A stretch of DNA of 64,000 bases from Ariolimax columbianus (taxonomy: Eukaryota; Mollusca; Gastropoda; Stylommatophora; Arionidae), in the NCBI GenBank assembly GCA_036924085.1, contig JAVGWX010000004.1, positions 10,697,416-10,761,415 on the forward strand, read 5' to 3'. The notes under the pieces were generated by a model that saw only the letters and a program-made list of their open reading frames with translations, was not told the DNA's origin and made no database searches. The position numbers were made by a program, and so were the translations under genes. Below, piece after piece: positions 1 through 12,348 of this stretch. Position 1 is the stretch's first letter; every line of letters begins with the position of its first letter.

Positions 1-3000
1 CTCAGGTAGATGTCCAATCTAACTCTCTCAGGTAAATGTCCAGTGTAACTCCCTCAGGTAGATGTCCATTCTATCTCAGGTAGATGTCCAGTCTAACTCT
101 GTCAGGTAGATGACTAGTCTAACTCTGTCGGGTAGATGACCAGTCTAACTCTCTCAGGTAGATGTCCAGTCTCTCTCAGGTAGATGTCCAGTCTCTCTCA
201 GGTAGATGTCTAGTCTCTCTCAGGTAGATGTCCAATCTCTCTCAGGTAAATGTCCAGTCTAACTCTCTCAGGTAGATGTCCAGTCTCTCTCAGGTAGATG
301 TCCAGTCTCTCCCAGGTATATGTCCAGTCTAAGTCTCTCAGGTAGATTTCCAGTCTCTATCAGGTAGAGGTCCAGTATCTCTCAGGTAAATGTCCAGTCT
401 AACTCTCTCAGGTAGATGTCCAGTCTAACTCTCTCATGTACATGTCCAGTCTCTCTCAGGTAGATGTCCAGTCTCTCTCAGGTAGATGTCCAGTCTAACT
501 CTCTCAGGTAGATGTCCAGTCTAACTCTCTGATGTACATGTCCAGTCTAACTCTCTCAGGTAGATGTCTAGTCTAACTCTCTCAGGTAGATGTCCAGTCT
601 AACTCTTCCAGGTAGATGCCCAGTCTAATTCTCTCAGGTAGATGTCCAGTCTAACTCTCTCATGTACATGTCCACTCTCTCTGGCAGATGTCCAGTCTCT
701 CTCAGGTAGATGTCCAGTCTAACTCTCTCATGTAGATGTCCAGTCTCTCTCGTGTAGATAGGTAGATGTCCAATCTCTCTCAAGTAGATGTCCAGTCTAA
801 GTCTCTCAGGTAGATGACCAATCTAACTCTCTCAGGTAAATGTCCAGTCTAACTCTCTCAGGTCGATGTCCAGTCTAACTCTCTCAGGTAGATGTCCAGT
901 CTAACTCTCTTAGGTAGATGTCCAGTCTAACTTTCTTAGGTAGATGTCCAGTATAATTCTCTCAGGTAGATGTCCAGTCTAACTCTCTCAGGTAGGATTC
1001 CAGTCTCTCTCAGGTAGATGTCCAGTCTCTCTCAGGTAGATGTCCAGTCTCTCTCAGGTAGATGTCTAGTCTTACTCTCTCAGGTAGATGTCCAGTCTCT
1101 CTCATGTAGATGTCCAGTCTATCTCAGGTAGATGTCCAGTCTCTCTCAGGTAGATGATCAGTCTAACTCTCTCAGGTAAATGTCCAGTCTAACTTTCTCA
1201 GGTAGATGTCCAATCTAACTCTCTCAGGTAAATGTCCAGTGTAACTCCCTCAGGTAGATGTCCATTCTATCTCAGGTAGATGTCCAGTCTAACTCTGTCA
1301 GGTAGATGACTAGTCTAACTCTGTCAGGTAGATGACCAGTCTAACTCTCTCAGGTAGATGTCCAGTCTCTCTCAGGTAGATGTCCAGTCTCTCTCAGGTA
1401 GATGTCTAGTCTCTATCAGGTAGAGGTCCAGTATCTCTCAGGTAAATGTCCAGTCTAACTCTCTCAGGTAGATGTCCAGTCTAACTCTCGCATGTACATG
1501 TCCAGTCTCTCTCAGGTAGATGTCCAGTCTCTCTCATGTAGTTGTCCAGTCTAACTCTCTCAGGTAGATGTCCAGTCTAACTCTCTGATGTACATGTCCA
1601 GTCTAACTCTCTCAGGTAGATGTCTAGTCTAACTCTCTCAGGTAGATGTCCAGTCTAACTCTATCGGGTGGATGTCCAGTCTAACTCTCTCAGGTAGATG
1701 TCCAATCTCCCTCAGGTAGATGTCCAGTCTAACTTTCTCAGGCAGATGATTTCCAGTCCAACTCTCTCAGGTAGATGTCCAGTCTAACTCTCTTAGGTAG
1801 ATGTCCAGTCTCTTTCCGGTAGATGTCCAGTCTCTCTCAGGTAGATGTCCAGTCTCTCTCAGGTAGATGTCCAGTCTCTCTCAGGTAGATGTCCAGTCTA
1901 ACTCTCTCAGGTAGATGTCCAGTCTCTTTCAGGTAGATGTCCAGTCTCTCTCAGGTAGATGTCTAGTCTAACTCTCTCAGGTAGATGTCCAGTCTCTCTC
2001 AGTTAGATGTCCAGTCTCTCTCAGGCAGATGTCCAGTCTCTCTCAGGTAAATGTCCAGTCTAACTCTCTCAGGTAGATGTTCAGTCTAACTCTCTCAGGT
2101 AGAGGATCAGTCTAACTCTCTCAGGTAGATGTTCAGTGTAACTCTCTCAGGTAGATGTTCAGTCTAACTCTCTCAGGTAGATTTCCAGTCTAACTCTCTC
2201 AGGTAGATGTCCAGTCTAACTCTCTCAGGTAGATGTCCAGTCTAACTCTCTCAGGTAGATGTTCAGTCTAACTCTCTCAGTTAGATGTCCAGTCTCTCTC
2301 AGGCAGATGTCCAGTCTCTCTCAGGTAAATGGCCAGTCTAACTCTCTCAGGTAAATGTCCAGTCTAGCTCTCCCATGTAGATGTTCAGTCTAACTCTCTC
2401 AGGTAGATGTCCAGCCTTGTTCTCAGTAAAGTTTAACTTTCTTAGGTAGATGCCAATCCTAGTTCACAGTAAAGTCTAACTATCTCGTGTAGATGGATGC
2501 CCTTGCTCACAGTAACGTCTAACTCTCTCAGGTAGATGCCCATCCTAGTTCACAGTAAAGTCTCTCTCAGGTAGATGTCCGTTCTTTTTTCAAGTAAAGA
2601 TTAACTTTCTCAGGTAGATGTTCGTGCTTGTTCCAAGTAAAGTCTCTCTCTCTCTCTCAGGTAGATTTCCAGTCTAACTCTCTCAGGTAGATGTCCAGTC
2701 TCTTTCAGGTAGATTTCCAGTCTAACTCTCTCAGGTAGATTTCCAGTCTAACTCTCTCAGGTAAATGTCCAGTCTCTCTCTCTCAGGTAGATGCACAGTC
2801 TAACTCTCTCGGGTAGATGTTCAGTAACTATATCAGGTAAATGCCCATATTTGTTGTTCACAGTATAGTCTAACTTTCAGGTAAATGTCCATCTTTGTTG
2901 TTCACAGTATCGTCTAACTCTGTCAGGTAAATGTCCATCTTTGTTGTTCACAGTATAGTCTAACGCTGCCAGGTAAATGTCCATCTTTGTTGTTCACAGT

Positions 3001-3065
3001 ATCGTCTAACTCTGTCAGGTAAATGTCCATCCTCGTTGTTCATAGTATAGTCTAACTCTCTCAAG
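1..3065. repeat. 22/26-bp minisatellite, 3 kb
   Basis: Units alternate between GTCTAACTCTCTCAGG + TAGATGTCCA (26 bp) and a 22-bp form lacking TAAC. The array runs into the window edge, so its left end is unknown. After about 2400 it decays and then changes to a 46-bp unit with TTTGTTGTTCACAGTAT (2840-3060). Positions 1-210 match 1197-1405, showing a higher-order duplication. Confidence 0.95.
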
Positions 3066-3619
3066 AAGAAGATTCTCTGACCCATGTTATTGAGCAAATT
3101 GTTTTTTTTTCAGTAGACTTCCGTGCTTAAATTTAAACACTAAAAACTATTCGCCATGTGCTGCACATGGAATTAAAAAATAGAATAACTTTAGAATAAC
3201 TTTTCTGTTGGTTGTAAACATAAGAAAATTGTCTACAATCGCCATTGAATAATCTGAAACATAATTATAGATCTTGATAAAGGCGATCTGGATATATAGT
3301 ATTTTTATTGGAAGCCACACGTTCTGAGTTGTTCACTCTACAAGATTTGTGGTAGCCACGTTCTGAGTTGTTCACCCTGCACGATAACAGATAGTTATCA
3401 ACTTTATGTGGCACGATCATAAAAGGTAAGATGTGCTGTCACGCAAATACATTACATTACATAAGCAAAATCTGAATGCCCGTATGTAAACATTTGTATA
3501 ATTTCAAACTGTGAAAAATAGAATGAGTCTCTCAGCCGTAAAGCCAGCCAATCATTTAGCGACTTCGTGTCACATGACACTTATAAAGTCATTCATTTCG
3601 CATATGTTTATACTGAACT
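3066..3619. other. No gene seen; short direct duplication
   Basis: AT-rich sequence. A roughly 45-bp direct duplication with GTTCTGAGTTGTTCAC lies at 3316-3395. Nothing else was recognised. Confidence 0.5.
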
Positions 3620-3910
3620 CTTCTCTCTCTTCTCACCTCACTCTTTTTCATTTGACTCTGTCCTACAGTCACACCCTTGCACAACTTTCACACGCGCCCT
3701 CGTGGTAAAGCCCTTCCATTGCACTTTGATTGGGCTAGCTTCTGAGGGCGCACAAACCTAACATAGGTACATACAGATGCACACATGCATCCAAGCACTG
3801 GTTTATGCGTCCTGATATCGCCCAATTGACTACGGTCTGGGGTGGAAAATGGCGCGCCTCCGCCAGTAGAAACTAGTGAGGCAAACATCTAAGCAACAAA
3901 AAAAAAAAAT
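3620..3910 (+). mobile_element. Retroposon C, copy 1, poly(A)-tailed
   Basis: A roughly 280-bp sequence starts near TTCTCTCTCTTCTCACC and ends in A12 (3898-3909). The same sequence occurs inverted at 58948-59279. Its head has no obvious tRNA box. It contains ACGCGCCCTCGTGGTAAAGC and GGCGCGCC. Poly(A) points to LINE-mediated retroposition; no clear target duplication is visible here. Confidence 0.75.
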
Positions 3911-4852
3911 GTTTTTTTCAGAAATCAAATACCGTGAAACTCATAAATGCGCAAACAGACTGTACATGAAGTCGCATTTCAGTCACTGTCGTCGAGAATG
4001 AGGTGTTATAAGTGTTCTTGCTTTATGTTTCTGGTTATTGTGAGATGGGTTGGCCAGTTTGATTCATCACTGCCTTGTCTACCTTATGGTAAGTTAAGTT
4101 CCCATTTGCATCTGTGTATACTGGAACTTGTCAAGATCACAAAAAGTATTCCTTTGTCGGGAGGGACAATTGCTCTTTATTCTTGTTGTATTGTGTGTGA
4201 TGGAGATATTTCTATAGCGCAGTAGCTATGCTTATAATTTCCAGACCTACTTAGGAAACTCAGACACTGGATGGAGAGAAAACGTGGGCAATGAGCGGAC
4301 ATGTTTAGAAGAAGACCTAAAGACAATGAGCAAAATACTTGGCCGCGACAAGGATTAATGATGAATCAATATTACATTCTCAGAACGATCAATGACCATC
4401 GATGACTAATCCACAGGCCGCAGAATACTAAAATCTATCGCGAGTGGAGCATGAAGGGGGGCAGAGAGGACAGAGCAGGAGTTTATACAACCAGCGAGCT
4501 ACTGGAATTGTCCGTGTCCCCACACTTCACCACTAGTTGGGTCGCAGGGGCGCACTGACGGACTGGACAGGGAAGGTAGCCATGTTGGCGCTTTGATAGA
4601 AGTTCTCAGATGTGTGCTCGCTCTGTCCGGCAGGTTTTCCACACAATCCTGGAGGAGCATGCAAAAACCTCATACCGTTAACAGGTAACGAAATGTCAGC
4701 CACATTCAAACACTATCTTTACCATGTCTACTTCCATTTATGGGGCCCACTGGGAGGATCTAAATGGGTGATATATAAAGGAAGAATGTGTTCTACAGTC
4801 GCCATTCATTGTGTAGATAATATGTGTATTTGGTCTCCAATAGAATTACTTC
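3911..4852. other. Unassigned sequence
   Basis: Short open frames only. One at 4612-4863 starts CSLCPAGFPHNPGGAC but has no family pattern I can defend. A segment near 4480-4520 (GGAGTTTATACAACCAGC) weakly resembles the TATA region near 9265. Confidence 0.4.
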
Positions 4853-5300
4853 CTCAGGTCTAGTACGCTGCTGGAAGAAACAACCACATCAGGCCAACGC
4901 CGCTGGAAGAAACAACCACATCAGGCCTAGTACGCCCCTGGAAGAAACCCACTACCCAGGCCTAGTACGCCACTGGAAGGAACCCACTTTCTAGGTTAAG
5001 TACGCCCCTAGAAGGAACCCACTTCCCAGGTCTAGTACGCCCCTGGAAGAAACCCACTCTCCAGGTCTAGTACGCCCCTAGAGGGAACACACACCTCAGG
5101 TCTAGTACGCCACTGGTAGAAACTCCCACCCCAGGTCTATTAGGCCGCTGGAAGGAACTCCTAATCCAGGTCTAGTACGCCCTGGAGGGAACACACTACC
5201 CAGATCTAGTACGCCCCTGGATGGAACCCCAACCTCAGGTCTAGTACGCCGCTGGAAGGAACCCCCATCCCAGGTTTTGTACGCCTTTGGAAGGATTAAG
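4853..5300. repeat. 35-bp minisatellite, about 12 copies
   Basis: The unit is close to CAGGTCTAGTACGCCCCTGG followed by AAGAAACCCACTCCC, with substitutions in every copy. No coding frame persists. Confidence 0.9.
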
Positions 5301-5339
5301 GATAAAAGACACGGGGCGGCTCCTTCTAAGAACTGACCA

Positions 5340-6012
5340 GATATTATTGTTGTTATTGTTTCGAATGCCCACAATGAGTAGGTTACCCTTATGTGCTCCC
5401 TGAAAAGAGCGTTAACTGACGGGTTGTAGTAGCTTTCCTCGCATCTAGAGCGTGCTGATGAAGGTGGACCGGGATCATCCAGGCGGTTGTGCTATGCTTG
5501 AACTCATCTACGTGTTGCTCAATACTACGGAGATCACGTCGAACCTCACCTTGTTAGCCAGCCCTGGCTAACATTCTCTGATCAGTGTGTTTTGCCTGAC
5601 CAGACGTTAGCCTCATCGTCCCGTCAGGTGAGGGTCTTGGCCAGTATATTTCTCCTGACCCTGGCTAACATTCTCTGATCAGTGTGTTTTGCCTGACCAG
5701 ACGTTAGCCTCATCGTCCCGTCAGGTGAGGGTCTTGGCCAGTATATTTCTCCTGACCCTGGCTAACATTCTCTGATCAGTGTGTTTTGCCTGACCAGACG
5801 TTAGCCTCATCGTCCCGTCAGGTGAGGGTCTTGGCCAGTATATTTCTCCTGACCCTGGCTAACATTCTCTGATCAGTGTGTTTTGCCTGACCAGACGTTA
5901 GCCTCATCGTCCCGTCAGGTGAGGGTCTTGGCCAGTATATTTCTCCTGACCCTGGCTAAGATTCTCTGATCAGTGTGTTTTGCCTGACCAGACGCTAGCC
6001 TCATCGTCCCCA
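5340..6012 (-). mobile_element. Retroposon D, copy 1, with internal 97-bp array
   Basis: Read on the minus strand it ends CTCATTGTGGGCATTCGAAA + CAATAACAACAATAAT, an (AAC/AAT)n tail. Its body matches 42210-42460 (+) and 56456-56650 (-). The far end is expanded into a 97-bp tandem array. The (AAC)n-type tail and dispersed copies indicate a SINE-like retroposon. Confidence 0.8.
5562..6008. repeat. 97-bp tandem array, 4.6 copies
   Basis: CTGGCTAACATTCTCTGATC recurs at 5564, 5661, 5758 and 5855, with a variant at 5952. The first four units are nearly identical and the last is diverged and truncated. The array lies inside retroposon D. Confidence 0.97.
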
Positions 6013-6039
6013 ACCGACCAGATGAACTGCATAATAGAA

Positions 6040-6255
6040 GGAAAGCTTTTGACTTTTTCTTCTTCGTTCGTTCTCAATCTTCCGCTACCAAGGCCTGAAA
6101 AGAGCTTTCCAAGTAGGGGAATGAAGTCCAGATAACGGAATGCGTTGTGTCGTGGTTTATAGCTTGCCTGCGATATTTGCACCTTTCGGTCCAACGCATC
6201 CCACTTTAGCAATTGTCTCTCACATAAAGTGACAGGTTCACTCACCAGTTTCAAC
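6040..6255 (-). mobile_element. SINE-B, copy 1
   Basis: The minus strand contains the SINE-B core: a GATGCGTTGGACCGAAAGGT-like stretch, GCAAATATCGCAGG, CTATAAACCACGAC, then GAACGAACGAAGAAG as a (GAA)n tail. Homologous copies lie at 10226, 11568, 33835, 52128 and 55570. Confidence 0.75.
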
Positions 6256-6704
6256 ACGTTCCAGTCTACTCTGCTGTAAACGTGTACAACCTTTTAGTTA
6301 GACAGATGGCCCTAGGTAAAAACAAAAAAATGCTGAGATCTGCTACAATGAGTCTTCTTACACCCCATCCTCGACAGCATTGTCTGTTTTTAAACTATAT
6401 TTAGCTGTTATTTTTGGCTGGTCGCTTTAGTAAATGAAATTGATGGCTAATTCAGTCTCTTCCTGTCCTTGACCTTACACATAATCTTTTTTCTCAGCGG
6501 CCTTGACCTTACATACAACCGTTCTCTCTTCGCTATTGAACCTATTACACATTTTTCTGTTGCCCACGCGCTGTGTATGTGGCTGCACAAACCATTGTGC
6601 CAATCACTTGCTCTGACATCACCACTAGCACAGCAACATCTTTAGGGTTACAAAACGTTTTACATTTTCCATATCCCTGTAACATAAACATCATTTTCCA
6701 TATC
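6256..6704. other. Unassigned sequence with short direct repeats
   Basis: CCTTGACCTTACA occurs twice (about 6468 and 6501), and CATTTTCCATATCCCTGTAA twice (about 6663-6710). No coding or RNA feature was recognised. Confidence 0.45.
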
Positions 6705-6713
6705 CCTGTAACA

Positions 6714-8128
6714 AATTATAATAATGTTCGCTTATGCGTCTGAGGCCCGTTGCGTGAGTCGGTCACATCCATGACCCACATCTATGACGTGGTACCAGGC
6801 CTCGTCCATGGCGGGGGAGAAGGTTGCTACTTGCTGGGGCCATATTGTTCGGGGACGGTCTCTTCTGCGCCTCCAGCCGAGGAACAACTTGTGTAGTATC
6901 TTGTGGGCCGGGGTTTTCTTGTCCAGCCGTACAACATGACCGAACAAAGAAGCTCGACGCCGGACAAGTGTTTCTGAGATTGTGTGGAGACCCTTTTTAG
7001 CAGAGACCTTCACGTTGTGGATGTAGTCATGCCATCGGATTCCCAAGATACGCCGCTGGTTGCGCATATGAAAGACTTTCAGTCTCGACATGGCATGTTT
7101 CAGCAATGTCCAGGTTTTGGGACCGTAAAGCAGGACTGGGACCACGCAGGACTGGTAGATGCGGATGTTTGTCCCAAGGGAGACCTTGCTATTACTCCAC
7201 GCACGTGACAGGTCGTGCATAGCGGTCGCAGCGAGTCCGATCAGTCTTGACATATCGGGACCGCTGCGCCCATCGGATGATATCATGCTACCGAGATAGA
7301 TGAATTCGTTGGTGCCTTCCGCAGTGTGACCTTGATTTGCAATACCCTGGGGTGCTGTGCCGGAAATGAGGTTCTGAACTTTGGTCTTGGCCCAGGATAC
7401 AGATAGGTCTAGGCAGGGCGTTTCCCTATCTAACATTTCCAGATAATGCTGCAGCGCAGATCTGTCTGTGCCGAATAGGAGAATGCCGTCCGCGATCAAT
7501 AGCTGTACCCTCCTGATGATCGCTGAGGTGGTCAAGAAGCCAGACGACTGTCCGGCATAATAGGTCGGGGGCAAGAACACATACCTGTCTGACACCCGAA
7601 GTCGTGGAAAATCTGTCAGAGTACCATCCATTCGAGTTCTGGTTCCGGTGTCCTTGTGTAGCTCCTTGATCAAGTTCAACTGGGGCTACGAGGCGCCTAT
7701 TCCGTGGAGGGCTTTCTATAAAGCCGACCGACCAACCGAGTTCAAGGCGAACTTCAAGTCCACGTATGCAGCGTAGAATTGGCGGCACGCGTAGTTCGGC
7801 GAGGAAGCGCAGAGCAAGGATAGCGTCGGTTGTAGAACGACCCCGATGGTGAAGCCAGACTGTTCTGGGCGACGCTTTGTGCTCTATAGAGGCTTGAGTC
7901 TAGCCATTAGCACGTGGGCAAACATCTTCTCCGGTACCGAGAGTAGTGTTATAGGCCTGTAATTACTGCAGTCTTTGCGACTCCCCTTGCCTTTGTACAG
8001 GGAGACGACGATTCCATCGCGCCAGTCGACTGGGACGTGTCCCGTCCTCCATACTTGCAGGAATAAATGATGGAGGGCAGTGCTGATCGGGTCGATGGCG
8101 TGTTTCAACCTTTCCCGTAGGACGTGAT
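6714..8128 (-). mobile_element. LINE-B, 5'-truncated RT fragment, broken ORF
   Basis: The minus strand encodes RT in pieces: WRDGIVVSLYKGKG and NYRPITLLSV (8138-7884), then a 315-codon frame (7679-6732) with FIYLGSMISSDGRSG, VLLYGPKTWTLL, RRILGIRWHDYI and SLFGHVVRLDKKTPA. This is the usual C-terminal half of non-LTR RTs. Frameshifts separate the parts, and the catalytic F.DD motif is degraded (LLIADGILLFG). A 9-bp target duplication CCTGTAACA flanks it (6705-6713, 8129-8137). The tail is TAATAATTATA-like. A related 3' end lies at 26095-26330. It sits antisense just upstream of the nAChR-like start codon. Confidence 0.85.
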
Positions 8129-8265
8129 CCTGTAACATGAACGTTTTACATATCTCTGTAACAAAAACAAGATTTTCACTCTAAGTGACTTTCATCTAAC
8201 ACATTATCAGCTCCACGACGAGACACACTACTCCAGAACGAACCAGGACAAGGACCGTCCTAATT

Positions 8266-8341
8266 ATGCCTGTTAATGCAGAGACAGTGCGACTCCACAT
8301 TGGACGATCGTCCCTGACCTTGATTCTACTATGTTTACCAG
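8266..8341 (+). CDS. nAChR-like gene, coding exon 1: signal peptide
   Basis: It encodes 25 codons plus one base. An n-region with two Arg and a His is followed by a hydrophobic core (SLTLILLCLP), and the exon ends at G|GTAAGA. The ATG at 8266 is the first after an in-frame TAA at 8197 and has A at -3. The exon is too short for routine ORF calls. It is placed here by secretion-signal shape, strong donor and exact phase match to exon 2 (G + AG makes Glu26). Cleavage is probably near residues 27-28. No close promoter motif is evident, because an antisense LINE ends about 130 bp upstream, so an upstream non-coding exon is possible. Confidence 0.65.
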
Positions 8342-11300
8342 GTAAGATTGTGCTACGCCCACTTTGGAGAAGACTGGTTTTTATATTGTGACCATGACAC
8401 ATTTTTTAAAGATTAAACTTAACGAGCGATGATATCATGAAGAGATCTGTCATTCATCTTCAGACATAAATGGACATTTTTCTGTTGAAATTATGAATTT
8501 GTGTATATTATCTAGACAGCAGGGACATCGCGAGTAGAATAATATTTTCTATTTTTAAATTTAGAAAAATAATACTGATTATATCATTCTAAATAATAAA
8601 TAATGAATTAAAATTAGTATACAGTCTCCAGATTTGAATTCAGCATTCCATGTGCTAACATTTTATACAACTTGTATATAACATCAGGTGTTTGCTCATT
8701 TGAAATGTCCATAATGTTTATTGATCTGATATCTGCATTTTCCCTATTTTTGAAAGCACGTTCTGTAATTAAATTCTAGCATTTGGAAAGGGTTAACGCT
8801 TAGCTCATCATAATCAGACGTTAACCATTAACACTCCCCCAACCCCCCAACCCCCCAACTCCCCTTGATCTTTAGTAGACTATTTCTAAATAGTTTCGAG
8901 CTAGTTTCTATCTAGTTATTCGTGTTATCGAACTGATCTCTTTTCTGACTCTCAAGCCAGACTCTGGCAGGTCCAGAGCGAGGGTTTGCGCCACGAGTGA
9001 GTAGAGGCTTCAATGTTCCATCGACTTGTTTTGGGTCCAGCGTCCTGATCGTACTGAGTTCAGAGCAAGGAAAAATCATGTATGCTGGCGTGGAACTCGG
9101 CCCATTATTAGAGAATCAAGTTATGGATGCCAGGACATGTTGCCCGGCTGTGGGGTAATGAGATTAGAACCAATGAATCAATGATCATGATACTCTAGGA
9201 ATGTGGCCGCATCAAACGAATAACGAATATGAGTCCATTGCGTGTGGCATAAGTGACCCGATCAGGAGTGTATATAAGCAGCCGGCTACGGGAATCACCA
9301 GTACATATGGACGTCACTATTTGCTGAAAGCGGCCGAGAACCTACAGATATGTGCCGAGGGCTTGATGTCAGTTCTGCTAATCAATAAACTGTTTACACA
9401 AAATGCTACACCCATATGTGGATTGAAAGCAAACATGTCCTAATGTATCTCCCTAATTGCCCAGCCATGTTTCAGGTAGAGGCAGCACACTATGATGACG
9501 AGAGCTCTCTCAGGATAGACTTGCTCAGAAAATACGAGAACACGATACGGCCTTCAAAGCAAGTCACAGTTCAAGCCATGCTTAGCTTACTTAATATCAA
9601 CGTTCTTGTAAGTTGGTTTAATGTCGTGGTAGATTATTTTGTTATCTAACATTTCTGTTATACATCGCCTGCCCTTCATACAGTTCTTTTGAAGTAAATG
9701 TATGTTGTAGTATATATGTGGAAACATGAGGTCAGCGGAGCGTATGCGGCTCGTCTAGTCTCGATTCGTGGCCCGCCACATGCGTGGTGCCACAAGTTGG
9801 GATTAAAGATAATAATTTAGACCCAAAGGTCTGCTCTAATATATCGAGCAAAGGTTACTCAAAATATTTCTTCAGCAGATTAGTAGAGACGTCAAAAGAC
9901 ACATGTTAGTAAAACAGGAGAGAACGCCATAGCAACATGGATCTCATTGGTTGTATCACCAAGACAGCCAGCAAAAACAATATGTAGAAAGTTACTAATT
10001 TGGTGTTATGTCTCAACGGAATGTGAAGGAACAAGCGATATTGTTTATCATATTCATATTATTATTTGACTCCACATAGAGCTACAGTTGCTAGCATGGT
10101 TATCACTGCTCCAAGTGGATTGAATGTGGAAATAGTATGTTTTCCCATGCAGCCAAACAACAGCATCTCACATAACATAAAGGAGTGCATGAGCTGCATC
10201 CGTCAGTGAACCATAGCTGACTGCTAGTGTTAGGGCCAGAAAATCAGAGCCGCCAAGACCCTTCTACACCTCCACGCGGTGATCCTGGATAACGGACTGT
10301 AACAGAGCAGATTGGTTAAGGAGAAGGGAGTAAAGATGAGAAGCTTAAACCGGTACTCAAAAATGCCTGCTGAAGTCGGATATGTCGAACTGAAAGGTGC
10401 AATTATCGTAGTCAATCTGTAAACTACGACATAACTCATTTTGTTCTCTGGGCAACATCATGCTACTTGCAAGCCCTTTTCATGGCTTAATATCGGGAGA
10501 TTAAGAACAAACAAAGAATAAGAAGACATAGCAGAAAATAAGAAAGCAAAAATAAATAAGCTGTTACTGAGAAACAGAAGACACAAGAACTAATTTAAGG
10601 AAGTATCTGTAAACGAGAACACGTGTATTATAAAGCTTGTTTTATTCTTGTCAAGTTCATATCGATATTTTTTTCTCCCTCCCTTGCGTGACCTTCAATT
10701 TTAAGTTCAGTCACGGTAGAAACAAATGGTTGTTACGAGTATTAACAACGGGAACATATTCCAATAATTTCCGTGCAGAAGCAGATGCACTGAAGGCCGC
10801 AGCTGAGCTTGTAATCTAAGATAAAGATATCCACCAGGAAAAGATAGTATTCCTGACTGATGCCGCGTCAGTATTAGCGGCGCTAAAACAACACAAAGAT
10901 GAAGATCTAGAGCAATGTATGTTCTCCCTGACACACCTCTCAGCAGAACACCCAAGTTGGTCATACAGTGGATCCCATCCCACTCCAATATTGAAGGCAA
11001 TGAAACTGCAGCCAAACTAGCAAAGAGTGGAGAAGCCTCCCCACAAACAGACCTGACCATCACATATAATGAGGCCAAGTCCATAATTAAAGCCAACTTC
11101 AGGGTAAAATGGGCTGATCAACACCCCGATTTCCGAAAAGAAGACAGCTAATATAACTAAACTAGAGAAGAGCAAGTCATCATCTTCAGACTGAGAACTG
11201 GGCATAACAGGCTCAAGGGTCGTCTTTACAACAAAATGAGGATTGGGACAGATGACAGGTGTCCATGTGGGGAGCATATCATGACAGTGGAACACATCCT

Positions 11301-12312
11301 GCAAAGCTGCATGCTCACGAGGAAAAGAGAGAACAATACTGGCCTCGTGAGACAGATATGAGACAAATGCTGTATGGAGATGAAACAGCCTTACAAACAA
11401 CAGTGTCCTTTGTAAGAAAAACCGAGAACTTGATCTGAGGATGAAAGAAGAAGAAGAAGAAGAATAAGGATTTTTCACAAATCCTGTTCTCAAGGTACGC
11501 GGAGATCCCCCCCCCCCCCCCCCCAGCAACACTAGTAAAGCGTCAGCGGAAGTCAGATATTTTAGTTCTTCGTCTTCTTCTTCTTCTTCTTCTTCTTCTT
11601 CTTCTTCTTCGGCATTCGTCCTAAAAAGAATGTCGTGACTGTGTCTTAGTTCACAGCGACAATGCGATATTTGTGTCTTTCAGCCCGACACATCCGGTTT
11701 CAGCGGCCTTTTTTTGGGGGGGGGGTGGGGTGGGGGGTGCCGGGTTTGCCTTTCCACTGCCACCCCTATTCTCTCAGCCAGACTACAATAGTACACCCTT
11801 TCTCCAAGGCCGCCACTTGGATGGGGAATATGGTCTCTTGGTCAACTCTGGTCGATGGTCGTGATCAGGTGAGTCGCTGACTGGTATCAGCTCATACCCT
11901 GCTACAACCTTGTTCCATTGGCAGCATCTGATAGTTCAGGTCATTAGCTTGAAAACCAGTCAACCCAAGCATTGGTAAACAGTACTAGGACCGGAAGTTG
12001 TAGATGCACTTGATGCAAGCACCCGGCAGCAGGAGAAAGTGAACGGGTCAATGTCGACTTTGTCACGCCTGATATCGTTTCAGTTGTAATTGTGTGTAAT
12101 GGTTATCATTAGTCTCAGAGTTAATACTAAATATCATCGAGGTATGAATGCCAATGCACATATTTCGTGTTGTTATGTTCATTTATTTAGATACTTATTC
12201 ACCTCTTGAAATAAGAACTGACACATACGCCATGTTTGTCTCTTCAACCGACAGGATGTACCTTCACAAAGGCTTTCTGTTTCAGGATGGCTGTCATTTG
12301 TGAGTTGAACAA

Positions 12313-12348
<36 letters not shown>

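Noticed and set aside
1..3065. Regular repeats as a possible CRISPR array
   Set aside because: Units abut without unique spacers, the genome is eukaryotic and there are no cas genes.
4612..4863. Cysteine-bearing frame CSLCPAGFPHNPGGAC as an EGF-like exon
   Set aside because: Cysteine spacing does not fit EGF or related modules, and no paired splice sites are convincing.
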